A stretch of DNA of 28,419 bases from positions 1-28,419 of the forward strand of contig JADDMT010000239.1 of NCBI GenBank assembly GCA_021401465.1, in the 5' to 3' direction. Position 1 is the stretch's first letter, and each line of letters opens with the position of its first letter. The stretch is from Teratosphaeria epicoccoides (taxonomy: Eukaryota > Ascomycota > Dothideomycetes > Mycosphaerellales > Teratosphaeriaceae). Below, piece by piece: positions 19,333 to 28,347 of the stretch. The position numbers and the translations under genes were made by a program. A model generated the notes under the pieces. It had not been told where the DNA came from and did no database searches. It worked only from the letters and a program-made list of their open reading frames with translations.

Positions 19333-19747
19333 TGTCATAAGTATCATAGATTAGAGCACTATAGTATAAGTCATAATATATGTACGGAGAAAGGATCTGT
19401 CACGTAAGGACAGACACCTAGATCTATAGGGTTAGCCTACAGATCTATAGGCCTACATAGAAGAAAGGAAATATCATGTAAGGACAGACACCTAGATCTG
19501 TAGGGTTAGTCTATAGATCTACAGACACAGGTCTAATAGGTCTAGCGACAGATCTAACAGAGCTGCTATACCTCTCTAGTATATAGGGATGACTTTAGTC
19601 TAGGCAGTTAGGAGCTTTATGCTTAATTCTAGCTACTTCACGAAGTATAGTTAGTTACAAGGTTAATTGCTATTATCGATATTCTTTACTACTCTTCGAG
19701 TCTAACACCTAATCCCCTTCCTGCTATTAGCATCTACCCTTATGACA
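19333..19747 (+). repeat. 3' LTR of chromovirus B
   Basis: 415 bp, TGTCATAAG ... CTTATGACA. It keeps more CpG sites than the 5' LTR; several CG dinucleotides here are TA or CA in the 5' copy (for example GCGACA here against GTAACA there). The two LTRs were identical at insertion, so these are mutations since then. Confidence 0.93.
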
Positions 19748-19797
19748 TATAGAGAGGGTAGTACATAGGATTATTATATCCCTACACTTAGGTAGTA
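19748..19797 (+). repeat. R1 copy G, remainder after the chromovirus insertion
   Basis: TATAGAGAGGGTAGTACATAG through CCCTACACTTAGGTAGTA matches 6136-6186 of another R1 copy. It then stops at a junction carrying the AAGGGCTAGGCCCTT palindrome (19800-19814), after which the next R1 copy begins. Confidence 0.75.
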
Positions 19798-19825
19798 TGA
19801 AGGGCTAGGCCCTTAGACCCTAGCA

Positions 19826-20935
19826 TAGTAATATAGATATATATGCTATATGATATGAAAATATCTCGTAGTATGACAGAGTAATCCGACCTTTTAATAG
19901 GTACAAGACAGCGCTGCTTTCTGCTTATTACAGAGGTAGCGCTAAGGGTGCTTATAACCCCTAACGCCCCTTAGTTAGGGAAAGCATGTCTAAGCCTATC
20001 CCCGTAGGGGTATCGTAGGGTTAGCGACATAGGGGAATCCTACGTCAACTATTAATCCTACTTAGACGACATACAAGCCAACGTATATACGAAGGACCCC
20101 CTTGCTATGTGTAGCAGGGTTACTACATGCTAAGGGTAGGCATCGGAACCTATGCGGCTCTAATAGCCCCCTAGTATTAACCGTATTACTGCCCCTCCTC
20201 CTATGAGGATGTCCCTAGCCTTACCGAGTAATATACGCGGAATATATAGGGTACGGGATATAGCATGCTTACACTACGTAAGAGTAAATAGGTAGATAGC
20301 CTACGTAACATGTGTTATGCGTATACCTTAATACCTTCGTAGTGAGTATAGGGCGGAGGCTGCTAACTCGGGCGGGTTTTAATCTGTCACATGTTAGGCG
20401 GCTTCGTAACACCTTCGCTCTACATGCAGATTAAGATATCAGGAAACCATGAGTACGTACTCTAGTTAATCTTTAAAATAGTAGGGCGAGCATGCGCGCT
20501 AGCCTCGCTAAGTAGCTTGGCTATCCCTATTTAGTCGTGACTATGAAGAATGTGTCGCAGAACCTTAGGGTAGTAGGAATGTATGCAGATACTCTATGCG
20601 TACTACTCGAAACAGCAGGAGCGTACTCCTAGCGTAGGTCTCGCCACATTTTCATGCTAGTAGACTAGCATGAGTGCGGTTAGCGCACATGCGTGACAGC
20701 CGCGTTATCTGTTCTTGCATTATCTAGTCCCCTTGTAAGTTAACTAAAGGTAGGTACTCTACGCATGTAGTTTAAGTTACTAGCTTAACGGTTACGGTAG
20801 GTAACAGGGGGGCTATTAGAGGGTATAAAAACCTCGTTGCTTTCCTAAACTTCCTGTTCTAAAATACTAACATTAACCTCTACTTCTATTTCGCTTAGCT
20901 TGCGCCTTGCCGTGTCTGTAGGTCTAAACTAGAGC
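19826..20935 (+). repeat. R1 copy D, best preserved; probable terminal repeat of element C
   Basis: The most GC-rich and CpG-rich R1 copy. It runs from AATATAGATATATATGC to a pyrimidine tract at about 20936-20947, beyond which the Cys-rich ORF starts. On the minus strand that tract is a polypurine run, which would place R1 as the 3' LTR of the minus-strand element C. TATAAAA at 20824-20830 could instead serve as a promoter for the plus-strand ORF. Both uses are compatible if the LTR drives antisense transcription. The matching second LTR is not in the window, so LTR identity is inference. Confidence 0.55.
20824..20830 (+). promoter_or_regulatory. Candidate TATA box upstream of the Cys-rich ORF
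   Basis: TATAAAA lies about 165 bp upstream of the first ATG of the plus-strand ORF (20996). In R1 copy E the same site reads AGTAAAAAA on the minus strand, a degraded form. Function is inferred only from sequence and position. Confidence 0.4.
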
Positions 20936-20995
20936 TCCTTCTTCTTCAATTAATCAATCAAGATTAATTGACTTATCTTAGCAATAATAGCTTAT

Positions 20996-22570
20996 ATGCT
21001 ACAGACTAAGTTCGACGCTACTTACTCTACTCGCGACTATCGCTTGTGTCGACAATGCCTTGACAACCTTAGTAGCCAAGCTACATACATCTCTCCTCTA
21101 CGTGTTAGTAAGGCGTCCCCTACCCGCGAGGTATGCGTGGCTTATACTAACCGAAGCGTAGCTAAGATCTATGTCGGCATATTTAATGAGGGCAGTGTCT
21201 ACCGCAATTATGTTAACTGTAATAGCAAGCATCAAAAATGCTAAGACCTCCCTAAAGAGGTATATAGCGAGTATAACTAGCTCTGCTATAACATCGATGA
21301 CTTCTAGAGTACGCGTAACAAGGGGGTTACTAAAGGTACTCTGACTATGAACAGGCTATAGGCTAAGTACCGCGAGGTACTCGCCTACCTGCTTAGCGCC
21401 CTCTCGTGCTTTACTATAACTGCTAACCGTTCTCATAGTAGTGTTTACTTCGACTCTCTACTAACAGGCGAAAACGTTTGTCTAGGTCTAATCGTAGACT
21501 TAGTCTAGAAGATCTTAAAGGTGCTAACTGTTAGGGTTAAGACCTTCGCCATAGTACGCATATAGTGTAGGTACCCTCTAAGTATAAATGCTAACTTTCT
21601 CCGCTAGGCTAACGTTAGCGTCGAGAAGTATCCGACTAGCTGCTAGCGTTAGCAACTTAGGGCCCTTACCTCTATTAACGATGACTTTAAGACGCGGATG
21701 ATCTGTAAGAAGGTTATCAAGCAATTCACCGTTCCCGCTACTAAGGCTACGCCCTAGCGCCATACTAAGAGGTAGCCTAACTCTAAGCTAGTCCTAAGGA
21801 CTAAGCCGTAAGTTACTTACTTGAATCCTGTCGCGTGCGTATAGCTAACACATTGTAGCGCCGCTGCCTACGCCGCCTCGACGCTACTATCTAAGAAGAA
21901 GAAGAAGGCTAGGGCCGAAATTAAGGTTAGCGATAAGGAAGCCGAACCTTCCCTGCTTGCGATCCGTACTATGTCCGCTAAGACACTAAGGCACAAGCCT
22001 CTAGGCCAGATCTTTAAGGATAAGGAGGATGACGACGTCTAGGATACCTTCGGTCCTAACATGATCCCTTCGCGCTATAGTGTTGCCGCACTAGTTACGC
22101 CTAAGGGAGACACTAAGTCCGATAATGTAGTTAACACTTGTATCAAGAAGCGCAAGATGATCTTAAGGGCCGAGCGCGACAGCCGCAAGCGTGCCTAAGT
22201 CTCTTCGCCTTCTAATGCTAAGGATGAGGTAGTTGTTACGACTAGGCGTAGTAAGGATGTCGCTAGCTCTCTAGCTACTATAGGCTCTAAAGACAAGCTC
22301 TCTCGCAACCTACTAAAGAAGAAGATGCTAGCCTCTCTTCGTAGTGTTACTACTCCTGTTACTTATAGTCGCTTCAGGGTGTTTAGTAGACCCCGTGTAG
22401 GTAGGTAGTCCCTAGCGGACCGTAACAAGAAGGACTCTTCTACTTCAGGTTTAGTTAGGAAGCCCTTAACTAGTAGTTACTAAGTATTAGCTACGAAGCT
22501 AATCTAAGCATGTCTCTTATTCTCCTTGGGTTTTTTTCTAGGTATGCCTTTAGGCATTAATAATGCATAA
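20996..22570 (+). pseudogene. Cys-rich ORF of 524 codons, antisense to chromovirus C pol
   Basis: A single frame from ATG to TAA with no frameshift. By hand I count 18 internal stops: 13 TAG, 5 TAA, no TGA, many at likely Trp/Gln sites. The N-terminal part has a CRQC pair, a later Cys, and the segment NYVNCNSKHQKC; the second copy at 6330-6780 shows the same block, and a Cys-x2-Cys-x6-Cys pattern is likely before RIP turned Cys into Tyr. The middle is helical; the C-terminal half is basic with a KKKKK run (about 21897-21911) and many Lys/Arg/Ser. This resembles small Cys-cluster proteins common in fungal repeats, possibly nucleic-acid binding, but I cannot name the family. It converges on the element C pol with a gap of 54 bp. 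Confidence 0.65.
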
Positions 22571-22624
22571 GTAGGGCGTTTGCTTCTCGTTGTTACTTCG
22601 CGCGTTATGCACTACATACACATG

Positions 22625-24597
22625 TCAAGAATTCTGCTCCGAAACTCTTATCTTCCTATGAATTAACCTTCTTAAGCCCTGCTTACGCCTCCTCTACTCT
22701 TCGAATTCATGAATAGCTTCTAGAGCGTTCTTGTAGTCCTTAGCTAGAACCTATTATATGTACTTAGGTAGGTATCCTTTCTACTTTACTAGATAGTACG
22801 TTATGCCTTTATGCTAAATACTGTCCTTAATACCCTCGACTTCCTACTCTTCGTTCTCTTCTACTACTAGCATTAGGTCCGCAGGCTCTTCGCCCTTACG
22901 CTATACCCATGGTTTAAGTAGAGATACGTAGAAGACGTTATACACATAATACGACAATAGCAATAATAGCTAGTACGCCTGCGAGCCTATTACGTCGCGT
23001 ATCTAGAAGGGTCCGACGAACCTTAGCGTCATCTTCTTACTTAGAAGTTTTAGCTTAAGATTCTTTGTCGACAGTAACACCTTTGTACTAACCGCATACT
23101 ACATCGGTTTAGCATAGGCGTTATTATGTTTAATCTAGGATTCTGAGGCCTTTTTCTAGTGTTCTATTAGTACCGAATGTACCTCGCGCATACGCCGCGC
23201 TAATTCCGCGGCGGCTAGCACCCTCTCCTTAGAAGACTCGTCCTAAGGCAGTTCTAGGTGTATTTCTAGATCAAAGCCATAAAGAATCTAAAATGGCGAC
23301 ATGCGCATAGTAGCATGCATGCTATTATTAACTGCAAATTCCGCTATAGGAATTACGTTAGCCTAGGCATCCTAGTTCTTAGCGTAGTAGCACTAAAGGT
23401 ACTACTTAAGAGTCTAGTTCATACATTTAGTCTGACTATTAGTCTGTAGATAGAATGCTATACTTAGGTAGTACTTAACACGCGCCTTAAACACAAATTC
23501 TTGCTAGTATTTACTAGTAAAGACAGAACCTTAATCTAATAGGATACTTTAGGGGACACTAAAGCGCTATATGACTTCGTCACAAAGTAGTCGCGTAAGC
23601 TCGCTACTTCTGCACTTTTTTGTACATAGGATAAAGACATTTATCTTCGAGTATTAGTCGACTACTATAAGGACAGCATTAACTACATCGCCTCTCTACC
23701 TTGCTAGCAGCAAATTAGTGATAAAATCTATAGTTAAGTCTTACTATAGTCTCTCTAGTAGTAGGAGCGCCTAAGCATCGCCATAGGGGCAATAGCGCCA
23801 AGATTTGCTAATCTAGCATGTCTAGCAGGATTTGACATAGTTAGAGACATCCTGTTCTAGCGTTAGCTACTAGTATTTGCGTCCGAGAAGCGCGTTTGTC
23901 TTCTCTGCACTAAAATGGCCCGCAAGTTCATTGTCATGATGAATATAGAGGAGCTACAAACAGAGTATGTAGTTAGCGGGTACGTAGAGTCTATTGTCAA
24001 AGTACTACAAGTCGCCTGACTTAGTCTAGTACTTCAGACTACCTGCAGTGTCCTAGAGGGCTACACCCTCATTAATTAACTCCGGTTCTCGCTCTTGCAA
24101 CTGCTAAATAAGTCTCGAGACCTCTTTAAAGGGTTCTTTAGACATTACATGCTTACTACATGTAAGCTAGTTAACTACCGCATGGATCAAGCTAGACATA
24201 GTCGCTATAACTGCTAGGTAGGAGGGTTCGTTACTAGTAGAGGCTATGAGGCCCTATTAGACCTGTAGTTAACCTATAAGAGGAGCTAACGATAGATCGC
24301 TACCCTAAACTACAAGCTTCGTTTGTAGCGTAGGGAGAAGCTATTAGTTACCCTGCTCCCTAGAATCGTAGTCCGGTTGTCGCGAAGGACTATTAGCTAG
24401 ATTCGTCTTTCTAGAACGATGCTAGATAACAAAGTCAAAGCTAGCGAGGAAAGTTGCCTACCTTGCTTGCTGACTACTAAGCTGCTTTACGCCTATGAAG
24501 CCACGAAGGTTGTTATAGTTAGTAAGCACCTTAATAGGGTGCGCTACGCCTTCGAGGTAGTGTCAGTACTCCTTAAAGCTATTAACAACATCTCGAA
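22625..24597 (-). pseudogene. pol: pol fragment of chromovirus C: RNase H (partial), integrase, chromodomain
   Basis: Reading leftward: truncated RNase H with EML near 24597, HYLEGVAHPIKVLT and NNLRGFIG; integrase zinc-binding region with HHDNELAGHF (His pair at 23936-23941) and YVKSC; core with a VVD-x-YSKI block near 23660 and an NNSMHAT block near 23310; a downstream FVGPF block near 23010; and a chromodomain with YYLVKW near 22800. It ends TGA at 22625-22627. Stops are TAG, or rarely TAA, at expected Trp/Gln sites, with few other breaks in the integrase. Integrase joins element cDNA to the host genome, and the chromodomain tethers it to modified histones. Not functional: no RT, and many stops. 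Confidence 0.88.
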
Positions 24598-24599
24598 AA

Positions 24600-24880
24600 C
24601 CTAACCCCTAAGTAGTACGAAGTACAAAGAGTAGACTAAGTAGAGCTAAGTTAGCTAAGTAGGTACTAGTAGTATACTAGTAGTATCTTACTAGCTCGGC
24701 CTACTCGGCCCTACTCCTAGCCACTCGATTCACGGGCTCGTTAGCCTTCCTACTTATGCCTACTCGTAGGCATGCTTATTTAACGGCTTTCTACTTAATC
24801 GCTACTTACCTACACTCGTACGCTCCTCTGACATGTACGTCTACTTAGCCCTACTCCTAGCCGTGCAATCTAGCGACAGG
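24600..24880. other. Junction sequence between chromovirus C and the MYND pseudogene
   Basis: Low-complexity CTAGTAG and CTACTCGGCC-type words and pyrimidine-rich runs. No domain found. Chromovirus homology ends at about 24597, so the breakpoint lies here. Confidence 0.5.
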
Positions 24881-26330
24881 CATCACTACCAAGTGTTAGC
24901 GATATGTAGTAGTTAGAATGAAACTTATCTTTAGACTGCCCCCTTACATAGCTCATTTACCGTACTAGCTACTACGCTGCTATCTCTACACTATAGGCAG
25001 TCTCCGAAGCCTTCTATAGTCGACGGCTATAGCTTGTAAGTCGTCTACATCCTCCTATGCCTTTCCTTATACGCTTAAAGGCGCATCTAGTCCGCAACCT
25101 ATTCGACGATCTTGTCTTCGACCTCTACACTCTCTAACATTCCCTCATACTTCTTAACTACTAGAAACCGAAGTCGAGGCAGCTAAGTAGCTATAATAGT
25201 CATGTAGAGTACGAACTGCTTAGAGTACACGAAACTGTAGAGGTCTGCATTAATGTTATCTGAATTCTAGTAAATACATACATACCTGCCTGCCATGTTA
25301 GTAGCAGCTAAGTAGCTACTACGACTAAAATATGCTACTGTCGAATCACATCTACCTGCTATTGCCGTATTAAATCAGCAGGGACTACAGCTCTTACTAG
25401 CATGCTAGTCTCATAGGAGCTAAGAAACAAGTAAACTATAAGTAATACTATCTCCGCTAGCTCGCCAGACTTTAGGAAACATGGCTAGACCCCTGTTTAG
25501 AATACTATACTATAGCCTTAGAAACATGTGTCGAGATATATATATGCACTTGTTAGCGCATCTCGTTCCTCTGCATGTAGTACTAGACAATAAACGGCTT
25601 GTTTATTGTGCTATTTAAAGTAGCCAAGTTGTTACGGGCTCCTGCGACGACGTCGCCAAACTCGCCCTGTAGACACTGTCTAAACTATAGAGAGAACTCG
25701 TCGTACGATGGCTCTATGTCGTATGTATTCTACAGGCCTTAGTAGAATGCCTAGGTGTACTAGTCTTCTGTCTTGTACTTGACATTAACCTTCTTTTAGC
25801 CTAACTGATTAGCGTCTTCTGTCTTCATCATAATGAAGACGACCTTCCTATTCCTTTTGCTCCTAAACACACGGACCCCCCTAAAACTCATCTAAGGGGC
25901 GTTAGGGGTCCTATTATAACTGACGACAATTAGCCCGCTAAAGAAAAGCTTATGTGCACCTAGCAGTCTAGTAAGTAGCACTCTAAACACCTTGTTCGTG
26001 ATTAGGGGCAGTACACTATTAGCCCGCTCCCTTGTCGCGCGACTCGCTATGTCCTCCCCTTCAAAGATCTTCTTAAACGGCAGGATTTTAACGCGTCTAG
26101 TAAACATGAAGTTAGTGACTAGTCGTCATATCTTAGGGTTAACTGCATACTTATTCCTATTCTAGGTTGGCTGCCTAGCGCAGCTGTCCTTGTAGTTGTC
26201 GTGCTAGTCGATTATCTGGCAATTCTTGCTGTAGTAGGCTACTGCCTAACATGGGCACATCTTAAGCGGGCTGTCGATGCCACAATTAGCGCATTAAGCG
26301 ACTATGCTAGCTATTATCTTGAATAGTAAG
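24880..26330 (-). pseudogene. MYND-type zinc-finger protein gene, RIP-mutated
   Basis: On the minus strand at 26293-26180 the sequence reads C-A-N-C-G, then C-P-C, a Y-Y/S-K-N-C-Q block, a stop where the family Trp is expected, and H-D-N-Y-K-D-S-C. This is the MYND pattern, with one Cys changed to Tyr (TGC to TAC) and one His changed to Tyr (CAC to TAC). MYND fingers bind proline-rich partner proteins. Downstream in the same frame: FTRRVKILPFKKIFEGED, RVLLTRLLGAHKL, VVFIMMKTEDANQLG, GEFGDVVAGARNNLATLNST. After a poorer stretch (about 25560-25280, perhaps an intron) a further protein-like segment is YSKQFVLYMTIIAT and YEGMLESVEVEDKIVEQVAD. Stops are nearly all TAG. It does not look like transposon coding sequence. 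Start uncertain. Confidence 0.6.
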
Positions 26331-27163
26331 ATAGAGGGTTAATTGATGTTACTACTACTTATGTGTATTAGGCAAGTCTTCGAAGTTAGTTAATGTAATT
26401 AGTAAAGAGTTAAAGTAGAAGAGTAGTAGTAGATATAGATATCTCTTACTACTAAGTGCACGTACTGCCGCCTAGCTAGCGCACATGAGGCCCTTGTAAC
26501 TGCCGTCTAGATTAGTCAGCTACTACGTGCCGCTATGTGCTACATGTAGGTAGTTATCGCTCTTAACAAAGAAGCAGCAAACATAGCGACATCTATCCTA
26601 TGCAGCTATGTCTGCCGAGTGCACATGCTGCCGTCAAGCTAGCGTCAGTATGACTATGTCGCGGTTACTACTATTCCTAATGCCTCCGTATAGTAGTAGA
26701 TAAGGTCCGTAGGTCGTAACCACGAGGATCATTTTTTACTGCCTTTCGAGGCAGAATCGCCTAATATTGTACCTTCTTCATTTAGTCATGTACCTAGGCA
26801 GTAGTGTGTAATATTTAACCGAATCTGTGACAGCGTCGCGTGCCTTCTGTCTCTAGCCATTTTTTAGGCAGTAGCGTCATGTGCCTTCTATTTCTGGTCA
26901 TTTTTCAGGCAGAAGCTAATGATGTAACAATACAACGTGTATAGTTAGCGACTATGTAGAGCATATAACCTATAGCTGCTAAAATACAAAAGAAGCTTAG
27001 TGCTCTAAACTTCTTTCTTTTAAACAACTACCTCATCTAGTACTTGGCTTCTTCTTTAGCATCTATACAGATACTAGCACACTAATAATACTATAGCATG
27101 TAAGCATTATATGCTTATATAACGAGACTATAAACTAACGCGCTAGTAGAATCTAAACCTACT
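26331..27163. other. Intergenic region between divergent MYND and methyltransferase pseudogenes
   Basis: No gene seen. It includes several CTGCCG-containing words (about 26460-26650), a GCCTTTCGAGGC palindrome near 26743, and a direct repeat at 26832-26912. It would hold both promoters if the flanking genes were once an active divergent pair. AT-rich TATATAACG near 27116 is a possible core promoter for the plus-strand gene. Confidence 0.45.
26832..26912 (+). repeat. Two-unit 41-bp direct repeat
   Basis: Unit 1 (26832-26872) and unit 2 (26873-26912) both read AGCGTC, GTGCCTTCT, TCT, CATTTTT and AGGCAG in order. They differ mainly by transitions and one single-base gap. A related CATTTTTTACTGCC occurs near 26730. 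Confidence 0.85.
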
Positions 27164-28347
27164 ATGTCGACGAATCCGACCCTAGACCTAGAGCTGGCGA
27201 TTAGTGTAGGTTCTAAGCACGCTGAGTTCGCGGCCGACTACGTCCGCGATACTGTCTAGGCATCAGAAGCCGCCGTCGCGCTACAGAAGGCATATCCGGA
27301 CTTTAATGCCTACAAGGATCTCGTTAACTACGCCCCTTAGGTAGAGCATTAAGCTAGGCACAAGGTACTTGACGTTGCATGCGGCGGTAGCCTGATTAGG
27401 CTCCTAGCGAGTGCAAAGCTAGCTGCGCTAGATAGTGTATACTTCCTAGACTTCTATGCTAAGATGCTAGATAAGAGCTAGTAGTATGTGTTATAGCTAG
27501 GCCTTAGAGGCAATACTGTTACTAACTAATCTTTAGTACTATGCGGGACTACTAGGGAAGCGTAGACTCGTAGCGCTTCATCTAGGCGAGGCTCGGTCGC
27601 ACCCCTACAGCTAGCATCAAGCAGGCTGCTAGATGCCCTAACGGCTTTTAGATAGTATTTACAAAGGGCGTGCTAGAGATGTTTAAGCTACAGGTCTATT
27701 CAGGGCTAATCCGCTAGCTACGCGAGCTAGTTAGTGACAACGGCTAGCTGATCTTAGATTAGAAGGAGCCTGCTCCTAGCTAGTAGCTACTCTTACACCG
27801 ACTAAGCGAGGCTACTTCTATGGCCTATGAAGAGTACACTATAAGAGACTAGGTCTTGTTGCTATCGCGCATTCAGAATGTTTAGCACCCTGCCCTACTA
27901 AGTCCTAGCTTTAACCGTCTAATTACGCAGTATACCATGATCGCTAGCTAGGACGAATTAGCGAGGGCGCGGAGATCTATGCTTGCTTTCTTCGCTAAGC
28001 CTAGTGTAGCAAGTAAGGTGTCTCTCTACGTAGACTTTCTAACCTACTACCTAACGGATTAGTTAACTGCTCTCTACAGCTTATTCGTTAAGCGAGCAAG
28101 AACCCGTGTTAGCTATCTAACCGCGGCGTTAGAGGTTAAAGTCGACATAGCGTGGCGTGAATAGCTTAATAGCAAGATTAGTAGTACTACTCCTAGGCAG
28201 AGAGGTTTCCGGGTCGAGCTCTTATACACTCTCCTCATGAAGCCCATGGTTACGATATCTCTTAATCAAGTTAAACGGGAATTGTCGCGCACAGAGAGAC
28301 GTGCGCTAGAACGACAGGTAGCGAAGGCTCTACAGAAAGGGCAGTAA
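27164..28347 (+). pseudogene. Class I SAM-dependent methyltransferase-like gene, RIP-mutated
   Basis: Begins ATG TCG ACG at 27164. Motif I reads VLDVACGG followed by SLIRLLA at codons 68-82, then an acidic-strand segment VYFLDFYAKMLDKS, the typical order of a SAM-binding Rossmann fold (methyl transfer from S-adenosylmethionine). The glycine loop is one residue shorter than the usual CGTG form. A frame change lies near 27545; the second frame then runs through IVFTKGVLEMFKL, a LRELVSDNG stretch like the strand before motif IV/post-I regions, LSEATSMAYEEYTIRD, LARARRSMLAFFAKP and a basic C-terminus ending QKGQ and TAA at 28345-28347. Stops are TAG or TAA only, in the RIP pattern. Substrate unknown. 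The reading frame length of about 394 codons is plausible for a full gene. It is divergent from the MYND gene. Confidence 0.6.

Larger units (their letters stand above)
12876..19747 (+). mobile_element. Chromovirus (Ty3/Gypsy) copy B, complete but dead
   Basis: A complete LTR retrotransposon of 6872 bp, with two 415-bp LTRs, gag, protease, reverse transcriptase, RNase H, integrase with chromodomain, an antisense ORF, and a polypurine tract before the 3' LTR. A likely 5-bp target duplication is TATAT (12871-12875) and TATAG (19748-19752), 4 of 5 matching. Coding frames are interrupted by many TAG and TAA codons, so the element cannot act on its own. Integrases with a chromodomain recognise histone marks in heterochromatin, which fits a repeat-rich setting. 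Copy A at 1-3029 is the same family in the opposite orientation. Confidence 0.93.
19826..24597 (-). mobile_element. Chromovirus family C, incomplete (terminal repeat, antisense ORF, 3' part of pol)
   Basis: On the minus strand: broken RNase H, integrase, chromodomain, then a convergent plus-strand Cys-rich ORF, a polypurine tract and R1. The pol sequence differs clearly from families A and B. The reverse transcriptase, protease, gag and 5' terminal repeat are missing, and homology stops abruptly at about 24597. Grouping R1, the ORF and this pol into one element rests on adjacency, similar preservation and the repeated R1-ORF pairing at 6330-8020. Confidence 0.55.

Noticed and set aside
24419..24604. 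61-codon plus-strand ORF
   Set aside because: It is antisense to the RNase H fragment of chromovirus C.
20996..28347. Reassignment of TAG to an amino acid, since almost every stop inside long frames is TAG
   Set aside because: TAG and CTAG are also enriched in LTRs and non-coding repeats, TAG replaces both Trp and Gln, and TAA occurs as well. The intact island genes lack internal TAG. A mutational bias explains all of this without a code change.
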